Assembly (NCBI GenBank): GCA_903813345.2
Contig: CAIIXF020000007.1
Location: 29,563,564 to 29,627,563, forward strand
Direction of reading: 5' to 3'
DNA: 64,000 bases
From: Owenia fusiformis
Lineage: Eukaryota; Annelida; Polychaeta; Sabellida; Oweniidae
The notes under the pieces were generated by a model. That model saw nothing but the letters and a program-made list of their open reading frames with translations, made no database searches and was not told the origin of the DNA. This document shows, piece by piece, positions 36,301 to 46,725 of the stretch; positions within the stretch are counted from its first letter, which is position 1; each line of letters opens with the position of its first letter. A program made the position numbers and the translations under genes.

Positions 36301-39300
36301 TTATACCAGACTTTCATCAATGCAACAAAAGCGAGGGGCTAAATAACCAGGAAGTTCATCCATTTTGTTACATTGACGTTCCGTCAAAGTAACCAGTTGT
36401 GGAACAGTGGTACAGTGATTGATGCACTGGAGATTAGCCAAGTGATGACAGTATAAGAGATTGTTTCATACCTCCAATGCCCCTGTGGTTAGGCTGATGA
36501 TCATGAGACTTGTGTTTCTGCAACTCTGCTCTGTTGAGATATGTCAGCTTACAAGCATTACAGCGCTTCTGACCAGCTTTGCTTAGATGTTTCTGAATGG
36601 GTAATAAAGAAATTAAAATGAATAAAAATGATGCTTTCTCTTAAATTCCTCGAAAGAACCTTATACGTAATATACTAGCACAAGACATGTAAAACATACT
36701 ATTTCATGTTAAATCTTTATGTGACTACTTCATGAAGATACAAGGCATTAACATGACAAAATGTCACCACCAAGTTGCTCAAAATATTAATTTTTTGACC
36801 TTGAGAATGTCAAATTTGTTACAGAGGCCACCAAAACCGTCACAAAAATGGAGACAATAGCAATATGTAATAACCACTTTTGTTGGTGACATAATAAGAA
36901 GCTAAATGCAATAGTTACCATTAGATGATTGTAGTAATTCTGTGTGAGACCCCAACCATTGGAGGATGAGAACTTGATTTTGAAGGACTTGAGACAGTAC
37001 AGACACATGATATACTCTGAGCTGTCATGACGCTGAAATAAAACATGACAAATACAATGATAAAGTAATATTAAACAACAGTAAGCATACTAAATGAATA
37101 TGCAGTAAAAATGCTGTGAAAACTGAACAATAAATAGCATTATACAATATATTTCTCAACCTACCTCAGTCAATATTTCAGACCAAATTTGATTCAGTAC
37201 CTTTCACGTTAATTTTGCATTCATTTACTGAACTGAAAAAATCTACTTGGAACCTTATCAGTGATCTCCCCAGCATTAAAGCAAGTGGGCGCAGTACCCA
37301 CCTGAAATTTTACAAAAACAGGTTTGCACCCACCTGAAAATCCATTTGCATGCACTTGAAAATGAGAAAATCATGAAAAATGGTCATATTTTGACCAATT
37401 TTGGTCTGCATTGTGAAAATGAGAATTTTGCACCCACTTGAGAAAAAATCTTGTGAAAAATGCTTGTGATCTTTTTCATCTTATAATCTGTGTATTTACC
37501 TTTTTAAAATGGTCTATGACATCACTGTAAACAGAGGACCGGAAACTGCAGAGGTTGCAGATGTAGGGCATCTCACAGCAGTTGTGGGTGACTCTCATAT
37601 GGTTGGTGAGTGTCTTTCGATTATCATGCTCCCTTTCACAGATACGACAAACCAACACATTGTCTTTGTTCTGGTGTACCTGCAATTAAAGTGGTTATAT
37701 AGCAAGAGACGGGAATATTTTGATTTCTGATGAATTTGGATTTCTGATGAATTTGGACATTTCCCAATCTTAAAAACTTCAATATTTGATCGGATACACT
37801 GTATCTCAATTCTTTTTTTGAGAAAATAAAATTAGGACTTTAAATAAGGAAAACACTTATGGCATAATTTTTGAAAGGATAGCTGTCAACATTTTACAGT
37901 CTCCTGCATCCCTTATAATTTCTGAAATGATAGCACACAGTTGACAAAAATGAAAGCCATAAGATGGAAAAATGGAATTTTAATATTTTTTGTATGATAA
38001 TGATTTTAGCCTCTGAACCCTCAATTTCTTTCCAAATCATGCAGTTTTCACCATTCTGAGCTGTCAAATGTAAAACCCCCATGGTATATTTTGAAGAGTC
38101 AACCCCCTTGGGAAATACTGACAACGTTATATGTTATATCTGGTGAGTAGTTACCTTTTCGATGTGTATCTGCATCTCAAATGGGGTGTCAAATTGCCTG
38201 TAACAATGCTTGCACTGTGTAAGGTCACTCAGCTCAAGGTTTTGCTGCTTCTCAGCATCTATGTGGCCTTGTACATGCAACATCATACGCATGTTGTTGT
38301 ATAACATCTTGTGGCAGAAATAACACTGAAAGCAAAGAACAAAGGTTAGACTATTGTAGATCAAGGATATCTCTAAAGCATAATAAAAAATCTAAACATT
38401 TATTCTACGCCAAAAGGTATCAAAGCTATGTATGAATAAATATGGTCTAACAAACAGAACCGCTTTTTGCACTCTCTCTCTCTCTTGATCTCAACCACAC
38501 ATGTAATGCCTTCAATAAATCTGAACCCTCTTTTGTGGCTTCAATCTGGATGTATTACCTTAAATCTGAACTCTCCCTTGGCTTCAGTGTATGAGGGATT
38601 GCCTTCCTTCTTCCCATAATAGTACTCCTCAAGAGGAACCAGCAAACCTGGAAAACAAACAGATTTATGTGCAAAAGATATAGCAATATCAAATGGTAAA
38701 ATTCAGCACAAAAGATATAGCAATATCAAATGATGAAATTCAGCACAAAGGATATAGCAATATCAAATGATGAAATTCAGCACAAAGGATATAGCAATAT
38801 CAAATGATGAAATTCAGCACAAAGGATATAGCAATATCAAATGATGAAATTCAGCACAAAGGATATAGCAATATCAAATGATGAAATTCAGCACAAAGGA
38901 TATAGCAATATCAAATGATGAAATTCAGCACAAAAGATATAGCAATATCAAATGATGAAATTCAGCACAAAAGATATAGCAATATCAAATGATGAAATTC
39001 AGCACAAAGGATATAGCAATATCAAATGATGAAATTCAGCACAAAAGATATAGCAATATCAAATGATGAAATTCAGCACAAAAGATATAGCAATATCAAA
39101 TGATGAAATTCAGCAAAGATAAGTACATTTGTACTGACACTCTGTACATTCTATGCTAGCCCTACTGTGAATGTATATGAAAATACACGCGTGTTATTGA
39201 AACACAAACCTAGCAGAACAATTTGTATGAATCTAATGTACGTAACAAATGATGTCATAAAATAAGCAGAAAAATGACTACCTTTGTCATCGACATTGAA

Positions 39301-42300
39301 CGAGGGTTTCCCGCGTTTTGTGCCTGGCGACTCTAGGCCTGCAGAGAATGAACTTCGCTTCACCCCAAGTCCTGATGTTCCACTAACATAGGTTACCTCA
39401 ACATCGTCATTCAAGTTGACATCAGGTGTTGTCTTACGTGATCTTGTTTTAAGTGGCTACACAGCAAAACAATATTGCAGTTTGAGAAAATAACTCACAA
39501 TTCTGAAAGCTCTATGTTATTTTCGATATTATGATTGTCGGTAACCATTACTATGGTAAATAAATAAAAATAAAAACTAGAGAAGGGTCAGTCATGGTTC
39601 GGTTCAATTTACCACTGTTTATGGCCCCAAAGTTCTACTGGGACTGTCTGATCACCAAGAACCGAGTCCAGAACGATTTCATCACTCCCGGGGAAATACT
39701 TTATTTTGTGCAGTGTAACATGAATCCCAATTTTTTGTGCCGACCGAACTGAGAGACAAGAACTGAGAATCGTACCGAACCGAACCATGACCGACCCTTC
39801 CCGAGTAAAAATAGATGTAATTGACCAAACCCCTAAGGTACTGTAGAGATGTTTACCTGGACAAGCTGAACTGGAATTTGGCTCACATTGGGTGGAGGCT
39901 GGGAAGCTTTAGATGAAATTGGCTTGTAAGTCACCTTTGGAACAGGCTGGATATACTGAGTTGGACTTGACTGCAAAAAAGTCAATCAGTTGTTGAAACT
40001 GTCTACTAAATGTGCAATTTTGTTCAAAAACATGTCAACATCATTACTTTTGCGAATTAATAGGCTCATTTTACACAAAATATACAACATGTAATGACTA
40101 AAATTCAAAATGAAAAAAATATTGCATTCTTGAAATAAATACTTCACATATGTATGAAGGTGATTCGTATCACAGAAAAAGATCTGAAATCAGCTGTGAA
40201 TGTAGTGTCTCCTAACACTGTAAATTAACATGCTTTACCTTAATTTGCTGTGCTTGTGATGACGGTTGCATGGGAGTTGGTGGTACAAGAGGCCTTGGGA
40301 GCTGGGGGGCAAAGTTTGCAGGTGACACTGGAGGAGGGATGTTCTGCTGGGGTGTGGGGCGGACAGGCACTCGGACAGTGATGATCTGACCCGCAGAATT
40401 AATCATCTGCTGGAACGCGAACTGTGGGGGTGGGGGAACCACTTGGATAGATGTTGGCACTGGACGATTTGACAGTTCTTGAGCTTTTTCTGCAAGAAAA
40501 TACAAAAGTTTAGTGTTCAATCATTTTCAAGCAAAGTTCCCATCAAATAGCAATGATTTGACTTTGCAGAAAAAGATATGACAATATTGCTTAACATTGA
40601 ATTGTTAAAGTCACTTGGCATGAGAGTTTTCTTATTTCTATGGCTACTAAATCACGATGTAACATTTTATCTTTAAACAATATTCAGTACTATTATTATG
40701 TAATCAACATATGTTTTAACTCAATTCAAGCCTATGTATCCCAGATCCACTTCAAACAACATGGAGAACATACTAAGGGCTTCTTGTGCCTGTTTCTGCT
40801 GGGCCTCCATGACAACCAGTTTAGCTTTAGCCTCATTAGCCTCTCTCCTTGCAGTCTCTGCCTCCATTTGTTTCCTCTCCTCTTCTTCCATAGCATCTAT
40901 CGCCTGCAGGGAGAAGTATATGTTAGCAATCGCTATGTAACAAGATATTTCATGAGGACATATTCTCTTTGTGAATGGAATATTTTCTATGCATGTAATC
41001 ACTCCATTTCATATTTCACCACAGTATCATCCTGATTAACTCTAGACTTCAGCAGTGTGTAAGGCAAATATATACACAATACTTTTAATGTTTTCTTTTT
41101 TTTCAACTATCAAAATTTCAATTTAGAGGAATTATGAGGATGATATGCAAAAAAACATTACCTGCTGTTCAAGAATCTTCTGTGTCTCTTTAGCAGTTTT
41201 CTCTGCTTTCTTAACCTCCTGCTGAGCCTCCTTGTATTCCTCCTGTGCCCGCTTGTTGGCATCCAGTTGCCATGGAGACAGCTCCTCATCCTCACACTCC
41301 ATCATTAAATCGACTGGGTTGGAGCTCTTGGGCCTGTTCTGTCGGAATACCTGGAAAATAGTAAAAATAAGAAAATCATGTTTAATTTCATTTTTTTGCC
41401 ATGTTTTATGGCTATTTTCCAGAAAGATTGTGGTAAAATATATAATGGCAATATAAGGGATATGATGCTACAGTTTCCTTGAATCAAAAGATATTGTGTT
41501 TTCTGTCATCTGCTGAAACATTTTGTCTTTTTTGGTGACCAAGATGCATTCTTTAAGTAAAATAAATTGAATATGAAATGATTTAATGTTTAATTTATGC
41601 TAAAATATCAGTGTAAATTCAACTTTTTTCGTGTGGAATTCTTACTACATGGACAGATTGAATATCACACACCCATGGAACAATTCAAAAAACGTCAAAA
41701 ATACAGGCACTAATTATAGAAAAAGAAGAATGAAGAAGGTATGTAATATCATGGAACTGATATTTAACATTAGTCGGGATATGTTTGTACCAGAAGTCAA
41801 CTGGTCACTTCAAGTGAAGTAAAACAAGATGCATCATGGTACTCTAGTGCTTTTGTATGTTTTCTCCTTTTCACAGTTTTCTTGCTAACTAGAAGAGCTT
41901 ACTTTACTGCTTACATGGTTAACTAAGGAATTAGTCTGGGATGATGGGAATAGAAATCAACTTTTTTTATCTAGGTCAAAGTCAAAATCTAGGTCAAATC
42001 TTGAGATTTCACTATTTTTACAGTTTTTACACTTTGAATCTTTCCCATCGCTAGCCATTCTCCATATTCACTAACTGAGCTGCAGAAATTTGATCCCATT
42101 CATATACTATGTGATCAGCCAATTCCAAAGCAAATAGTCACATTGTTTGTAGATGTTTTCACAAAAACCACCGACCTGAATGTATCCTTGTTCATAACAC
42201 TTTTAAATAACATGTTCTTCTTCTATAATATATAAAAATATAGCAGATTACTAAAACTTTGATTAACCTAGAGTTCAAATAGGAAAGCTATTTAATGAGA

Positions 42301-45300
42301 GAACTGCAGAGTATCAAATAACACTGAATCAGATAGCACTGTTGCAAGGCTCTGCCTGCATACTTTTACATTATATCCCTTTCATTAAATCTAACACTAT
42401 TAATGCTTAGATTTCAAAGCCATAACCAATGAAGTATTGTTTCGAATTACCTTCCCATGATTAGTCGCAGGACAGGTTGATACCCCATCAGAATCGTAAC
42501 GTTCAGTTATACTAGAACATCCTTCAATTTCTAATGTACAAAGTGGTTGATCTTTCAGTTTCTCAACAATTTGCTGCAAAGTTTCATATTTCCCAGGTAT
42601 ACATTGCTGTGTGGAACAGTCCGATGTATTTGGCTTCTCAGGTACGTGGTGCTTTTGACTTTCAGTCTGACAAACATCTTTATTGGGCACATTACATAAT
42701 ATTGGAATAGATAATTCATCTTGCTCATTAACCCGTTTTGTTGTTTTGTAGTGTACCTTTGGCTTACCTTTCAGGCGGAATTCATGTTCATAGGAATACT
42801 GAAGGCATACCCAACAATTGTTCACACTTGTACCTATTAATTTCCATTGCCTATCAATCATAGTTATTTCCTATTTGAAACTATCTGTAAGCGCTACTCC
42901 TTTCCTTTTAATTGCACAGTAGCATTTATTACATGAATGTCTTGGATGGAATAAGCTTTCATCGGAGGTAATGTCTATTCCACATTTTTCTTTTATTTGA
43001 TTGGTTACATAAGTTGCCAATCCTGGTTTAGTGATCTTTCTGTCACTTTTTGAACTTCTTCCTCGGCTAGTAATGACTTTTTTACTACAAAATCTACACA
43101 GACTTTCTAAAGCTTTTTTATGTTTTTCTTCGTGCATTCTGATAATGTCTTAATATCATATATCCAGGGAATAACAGTATGAATGAATCAACAACAGGAA
43201 ATATTTACAGAGCATGCTCAACATCTGGTTTATATTAACTGTTAGGCTATCATGACCTTGGAGCCTTGGATTATGAGTAAAATATTTGGCCATAACAACA
43301 GTGCCTTCCTAATATTCTTTCTTGATATTTTTCATAGTGTTCCTTGTAAATAAAGCTTTTTTATGACTCTAATTATCCTTTTCCAGATATTGGTGTCTAA
43401 TAACTAGGTCAGTGAATTTGCAAGAGTTTGAATGAACTATCCTGGTGTATCAAGTTCCTACACTATACTGCCATAAAATAAAATGAACCAACAGAGTACA
43501 CTTTACCATATGGCTCTGCAAAAGGATATGTACAGTATCCCAGGGCTGTATATATAGTAGAAAGAGGGGTAAGGCAGAGAAGAAATTAAAAATATTAGCA
43601 GAATTTCCATTCCTCCTTTGATGCTGACGATAAGTTCTTCCAAGTCATCTTGTATATAGTTTTCTTTTCAGCAAACTTTTCAAAAGTCGTTCTTCAAGCA
43701 GTGAAAATTTCTCATTCATTGGTTTGTTAAGAAATTCTGTATGGTGTCTGCTATGGCACTGAAACTTATTTCAAGCAATTCCCGGTCATTAAATTTTTAT
43801 CATAATATCCATCTTTTATTAGTTAGCTAAATTTTTCTCTAGTATTTCATTAAATACACGTCTATAGCTATACTGTTTTGCATGATAGCATTTTTGACAA
43901 AGTTTTGATGGATGATAGAGTGGGGCATCAGTATCCAACTAAATAGATGGCATACGTGTCTGTAATGTATCCTGAACAGATGAACATGGTTGAGCTTTAT
44001 ATATATTTTCTGTAAACCACATTTTTTTCACCGCAAAGTCTACATAACCTGTCCAATGCAATTTTGTGTTTATCCCTATGATCTTTATCCATATCAATAA
44101 GCTATGTGGCAGAATGTGCCAGGAGAAATGACTGATCATTATGTGAGAACTGTATTATGAAGCAGAATCTCTAAAACATATATGTTTGATAAACTCCAAG
44201 AACTAATCCCTTATCGGGGGGGGGGGAGAGCTTATCATTCAAATACTGATAAACTCCCAATATATAGGTATAATTATTGAGGTAGCTCACTCTGATGGTT
44301 TCAAAGCAAAAAATTGAAAAATCGATAAGACTTTGGTACAAAATACATTCAGATTGAACCATATATTAAAGGTTGGCCCAAAAAAAACACTTTTTAAATA
44401 TGCTTTAATAACTTGACCCAAACTAGAACAGCAAATTTTGCAGTTTTATAGTGGCAGGATTCCTGAGCAATAAAATAATGTGATAAGTCCTTCAATTTGC
44501 ATTGTATCTGTTCTAAAAGAGGTTTTCAATTGGTCCACCAACATTTTTACTGATATTTAGTCTTGATCACCATGCTGATGCGCAGTATCAATGAAATGTT
44601 GCCTAAGTTTCTTCAAACTTTTCTTAACTTTATTTGGGCAATAATTGAGATTGATTGTCTATAACATCTCATGGAGACCTCACCGAACCCTACAATCACA
44701 GGGGTTTGCATAGGATCTATTAGCGGGGTGGTCATCATGCCATATTAGTTCAGGTCATTCTTCTTCAAAAATGCATTGGTATCGGCTGCCCTGTGTGCGG
44801 ATGCACTATCCTGGTGAAGTCATTCCATTTATCATTCATGATTTCCTTTATAAATCCATTTTAAGCACCGCGGTGATGTAGTATGTTTTGTCTATCTTAG
44901 TTATCCTCCAAACTGCATACAAGATTGTTTACAGTATTGATGTACTTTTGGGTCCAACTTGATTGAGGACTGCCAATACCTAACTTTCGAGAAATACCAC
45001 CAGATCCTTTGATCTTTTAATTAATTGATCTAAGGTTGATTACACTCCATTTTTTACTTGGCAACAGTTGTTTTATTTTCACAACAGTATATCAGTGTTT
45101 CTCTCTGTAGTGCTTCTATCATACATTTGTCCTGTACCACGTGTTAAAGTGAGATGCTGGTGATATATTTTTGGCATATCCTGTAAAATGTTAACTTTCT
45201 CTTAAATGTATTAAAAAACCATAGTAATAATATACATACCTGCACTCTTTGTTTCCTGGGTTGTGGGGGTACAGCCTCCTGGCTACTGAACTTTCCCTGT

Positions 45301-46725
45301 GTGTTTCTGCCTACAGAAGAAGGTCTTCCACGCCCTCTCTTAGGATCAGGTTGGGCAATTTGAACTTGTCTTCTCCCCTCAATCACCATAATTTCAGGAT
45401 TGGCTTGAGTGGGTGGTCCTCTCTGAGATTGAGGTCGTCCCTGTGGTGGCCTGGCCCCTTGGGGAGGTGGCGCCCTCTGTTGAGGCCGACCGCCTGGTGG
45501 CTGGGCACCCCTTGGGGATGGTGTATGAGTGACATTTCTGGGGCCCTGACCAGCAACTTGTACAGTTCTGGGACCTGGAAGCACCTGGAGCTCACCACGA
45601 TTGTCACCGAGGACTTGGATAGTTCTAGGACCAGGTTTCTGTCGAAGTGTTTGAACTTGGGGTCTAGGGGGTGCCTTCTTCTCCTCTATGATCTCAATAT
45701 CAGGGCTCTGAAATAACTTATCCTTAATTATCAAGTAAATAAATTCCCTCAAAAAAGCCACTTTAATCAAGGAACAGAATAGTGACATTTCATTTCACGT
45801 CACATCAAATTGGCACATTTTGACTAAAATGGATATTTTGTAATGATTTAATGATTTTTGGTATTTCCCTTTTAGGATGGACATGGAATATCTATCTTTT
45901 ATATCATACAACAGAGAATGAACCATATTACTTTAAATGACTGAAATCTAGGCCTACTCCTAAATAGTACAGGGTGGTCAAAAAATGGAAACCCTGGATT
46001 TTCCTCATATCTTTGCCTACTCCCTGATATTTTACCCATTTATGTATTATTCAATTTCATCCTATCCTATCAAATTTATGACCATCAGACTGATAGTCAC
46101 AATTTTGCATCACTCTGAATAACATGCTTCAGTTGTGACCATCATCACGCTAGAGGCAAACCCCTGCACAGTTGTAAATGACCTGAATGCATTCCTCAGC
46201 AGGTATGGCCCGAATGACACGGATGATACCACTTTGAGGTCTGCAATTGTCCTGAGGTCATTCTCATACACTTTATCTTTGCTGTATCCCAACATGTAGA
46301 ACTCAGGAAGTCAGGTAGGGACATTTTGGACGCCATGTGGAGGTTTGCCTACAGCGCAATAGTGCTGTAACATTTTGACTAATAGTCTGATGGTCATAAA
46401 TACAGTAGGCTGGTAGGAAATAGAATGAAGTACAAATGTGTAAAATATCAGGGAGTTATTTCCTAAAATGACAAAGATATGAGGAAAATAGCGTAACGGT
46501 TTCCGTTTTTTTACCACCCTGTACAATTTACATCAATTTGACTTTGCTTCTTACAAGAGAGCTATCCACATATGTTACTGCATTTGAAAAAGTAAAAATC
46601 CTCATTGATCGTAGTAGATTACTCAATGAACTTACCTCAGATCTTGGAGATGGCTTAGGTTGTATAGGTCTCGGCTGTTGCACCCTGCTTTGAGGTGTGG
46701 TTTTCTGTCTTGGTGTGCGACGCAT
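25718..46725 (-). CDS. POGZ-like multi-zinc-finger protein, 22 coding exons
   Basis: Coding exons, high to low coordinate: 46725-46636, 45707-45240, 41350-41162, 40903-40774, 40489-40239, 39970-39857, 39456-39282, 38647-38559, 38325-38155, 37679-37500, 37032-36919, 36592-36472, 35849-35642, 34937-34759, 32935-32834, 32430-32302, 32096-31968, 30482-30378, 29841-29729, 29208-27579, 27325-27147, 25943-25718. All have AG/GT borders and compatible phases, giving about 1,696 aa if one extra A in exon 20 is discounted. The start ATG lies 12 nt after a CTCTTCAG acceptor, so a 5' UTR exon lies upstream. The order of features is a Pro/Arg-rich N-terminus, a coiled-coil (exons 3-4), a Pro-rich part, the zinc-finger array, an acidic domain and an Arg/Asn/Gly tail. 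The finger array matches vertebrate POGZ closely; the ZNF280 family is the nearest alternative. Unlike vertebrate POGZ, there is no CENPB/DDE transposase region. Likely a nuclear chromatin factor. Confidence 0.85.
27579..29208 (-). CDS. POGZ-like gene, exon 20: large acidic low-complexity domain with frameshift
   Basis: About 543 codons of Asp/Glu/Asn/Thr/Ser-rich sequence with internal repetition (for example EKGTIDIAIEPTEPIIGETL-type units near 28860-28990, and DNMDNRDNIKADEQDNVDNN). The last finger lies about 200 codons upstream. The frame is open from the TTTTCAG acceptor to a T7 run in plus orientation at 27826-27832 (A7 in the transcript), where it shifts to +1. It then continues in the new frame (NHESSPAIDKTNGS onward) to a GTAACT donor. 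Removing one A makes the exon 1,629 nt and restores phase 0 on both sides. Long antisense frames here are shadows of the biased codons. Confidence 0.7.
30508..30701. repeat. 101-bp direct tandem duplication in a POGZ-like intron
   Basis: Two nearly identical copies begin ATGTATATTACATATTT at 30508 and 30609 and end GTACTTTACTT. Identity of about 90 bp without changes implies a very recent duplication. Confidence 0.85.
31325..31920. repeat. 86-87-bp minisatellite, decaying rightward, in a POGZ-like intron
   Basis: Three to four copies of a unit with AAAGTCACTACAATTACAAA and GGTCATCCAATCCACTGAGC occur to about 31620. They are followed by degenerate CATGACTA/GGTCACC(C/T)AAG units up to exon 17. 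The last degenerate units abut the exon 17 donor. Confidence 0.75.
33745..33882. mobile_element. 138-bp hairpin MITE
   Basis: About 60-bp arms: AACAAATATTTCACTCTATT onward, with GGTGAATACCTGTA and TGATATTCCAC, mirrored to the right. A short GCCCGAAGGGC loop palindrome sits at the centre. Confidence 0.75.
33983..34204. mobile_element. Hairpin MITE
   Basis: Ends TAATACTGTATAAGTGGTA and TACCACTTATACAGTATTA are exact reverse complements. The interior is rich in repeated (T)TTTCC(G/T)AA words. No coding frame. Confidence 0.7.
34759..38647 (-). CDS. POGZ-like gene, exons 8-14: zinc-finger array
   Basis: Exon 8 has EEYYYGKKEGN just before the fingers. Exon 9 has CYFCHKMLYNNMRMMLHVQG with H, and then CKHCYRQFDTPFEMQIHIEK. 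Exon 10 has CRICEREHDNRKTLTNHMRV with TH, and CEMPYICNLCSFRSSVYSDV. Exon 11 has MCLYCLKSFKIKF with YYNHLMKH. Exon 12 has CNACKLTYLNRAELQKH. Exon 13 has LKCKECKQLMGTLNHF. Exon 14 has YVECSMCRFATICSNAYADH with MITFH, and then MYCLCGFTSSYANKI. Order, spacing and the inter-finger phrases (CYRQF, GEMPY-like CEMPY, C-x3-SSxAYAxHM) follow POGZ. Exon 11 has a longer C-to-H gap (insert SSSNGWGLTQN), so that finger may not fold normally. Confidence 0.85.
36034..36409. mobile_element. 376-bp MITE with CACTGTTCC termini
   Basis: The left end CACTGTTCCAAAACTAGTTA and the reverse-complemented right end CACTGTTCCACAACTGGTTA align. The match continues about 60 bp inward through GGAACGTCAATGTAACAAAA. The interior is non-coding. 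GTACA lies near both ends but not in symmetrical positions, so I do not assign the target duplication. It sits in the intron between exons 12 and 13. Confidence 0.75.
38674..39117. repeat. 36-bp minisatellite, ~12 copies
   Basis: The unit reads roughly ATATAGCAATATCAAATGAT, then GAAATTCAGCACAAAG; units differ by one or two bases (AAAGAT versus AAGGAT; GGTAAA in the first). It starts 27 bp beyond the acceptor of POGZ-like exon 8. No unique spacers are present, so it is not a CRISPR-like array. Confidence 0.9.
39583..39800. mobile_element. MITE with GAAGGGTC termini
   Basis: GAAGGGTCAGTCATGGTTCG at the left is mirrored by GAACCATGACCGACCCTTC at the right end; arms of about 25 bp. It lies in the intron between exons 6 and 7. 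Confidence 0.65.
40239..41350 (-). CDS. POGZ-like gene, exons 3-5: coiled coil and Pro-rich segment
   Basis: Exon 3 (41350-41162) encodes DLMMECEDEELSPWQLD and then a charged helix (KRAQEEYKEAQQEVKKAEKT). Exon 4 (40903-40774) continues it with MEEEERKQMEAETARREA and AQQKQAQEAL. Together they form about 90 residues of predicted coiled coil. Exon 5 (40489-40239) opens KKAQELSNRPVPTS and turns into PPPPQFAFQQMINSAGQI and a proline-rich stretch. The exon 4/5 junction splits a codon (1+2). Confidence 0.75.
42400..43137 (-). pseudogene. RAG1 N-terminal-domain-like sequence with one in-frame stop
   Basis: From ATG 43137 the frame encodes MHEEKHKKALESLCRFCSKK, then a basic linker, then GIDITSDESLFHPRHSCNKC. 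This fits the RAG1 N-terminal zinc-binding pattern: a C-x2-C pair, a helix, then D-x-x-x(L/I)HP-x-x-(F/S)C-x-x-C. A single TAG (42871-42873) follows DSFK. The same frame then continues as EITMIDRQW and later NNCWVCLQ, in the place where RAG1 has its next short strand and C-x2-C pair, and stays open to 42400. The last 110 codons have no recognised domain. Core RAG1 (RING, catalytic DDE) is absent, so this is the N-terminal module only, as reported for stand-alone N-RAG-like proteins or transposon genes in some invertebrates. It lies on the same strand as, and inside an intron of, the POGZ-like gene. Confidence 0.65.
43815..44092 (-). pseudogene. Second, decayed RAG1 N-terminal-like copy
   Basis: From ATG 44092 the frame reads MDKDHRDKHKIALDRLCRLC (compare the neighbouring copy's MHEEKHKKALESLCRFC) and stops after about 27 codons. 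In another frame the continuation is LDTDAPLYHPSKLCQKCYHA, which parallels ITSDESLFHPRHSCNKCYCA of the neighbour. At least one frameshift and several stops separate the pieces, and the conserved linker is shortened. It is therefore a pseudogene duplicate of the RAG1-N-like sequence 700 bp away, in the same orientation. Confidence 0.65.
44363..45075 (-). mobile_element. Decayed Tc1/mariner-like element
   Basis: Minus-strand reading of 45070-44560, through several stops, recovers scattered Tc1/mariner-type phrases: a helix-turn-helix-like LRSIN / SGGISRKLG part, then QDSASAHRAADTNAFLKKN, equivalent to the QDNAPxH catalytic-Asp block. The left border GGTTGGCCCAAAAAAAACA (about 44370) looks like a terminal repeat; no right partner is clear. 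It is non-functional. Confidence 0.5.
45240..46725 (-). CDS. POGZ-like gene, exons 1-2: basic Pro/Arg-rich N-terminus
   Basis: Exon 1 (30 codons) begins MRRTPRQKTTPQSRVQQPRP. Exon 2 (156 codons) carries SPDIEIIEEKKAPPRP, an acidic/hydrophobic motif resembling SUMO-interaction cores (IEII flanked by acids). It then repeats PGPRT(I/V)QV twice and has a Gly/Pro/Arg-rich run and a KRGRGRPSS AT-hook-like core. All of it is predicted disordered from composition. The second short hydrophobic-acidic strand is EIMVIEGRR. Both exons end in phase 0. Confidence 0.75.
45968..46523 (-). mobile_element. Truncated mariner-family element with TIRs
   Basis: Ends TACAGGGTGGTCAAAAAATG and (reverse complement) TACAGGGTGGTAAAAAAACG match, and the match runs on through CCTCATATCTTTG and CCCTGATATTTTAC. 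TA is at both tips. The interior on the minus strand keeps the transposase C-terminus: a W-x-P-x-x-P-x-LTS phrase, then LGYSKDKVYENDLRTIADLK, equivalent to the FFLWGYxKDKVY signature of mariner-type DDE/D enzymes. The N-terminal two-thirds is deleted. It sits in the intron between POGZ-like exons 1 and 2. Confidence 0.75.

Noticed and set aside
38674-39117. Regular 36-bp array as a CRISPR-like locus
   Set aside because: Units are directly contiguous with no unique spacers, in a eukaryotic intron; it is a minisatellite.
42871-42873. TAG in the RAG1-N-like frame as a recoded codon
   Set aside because: TAG is not a selenocysteine codon and no readthrough context is evident; a nonsense mutation or splice acceptor is simpler.
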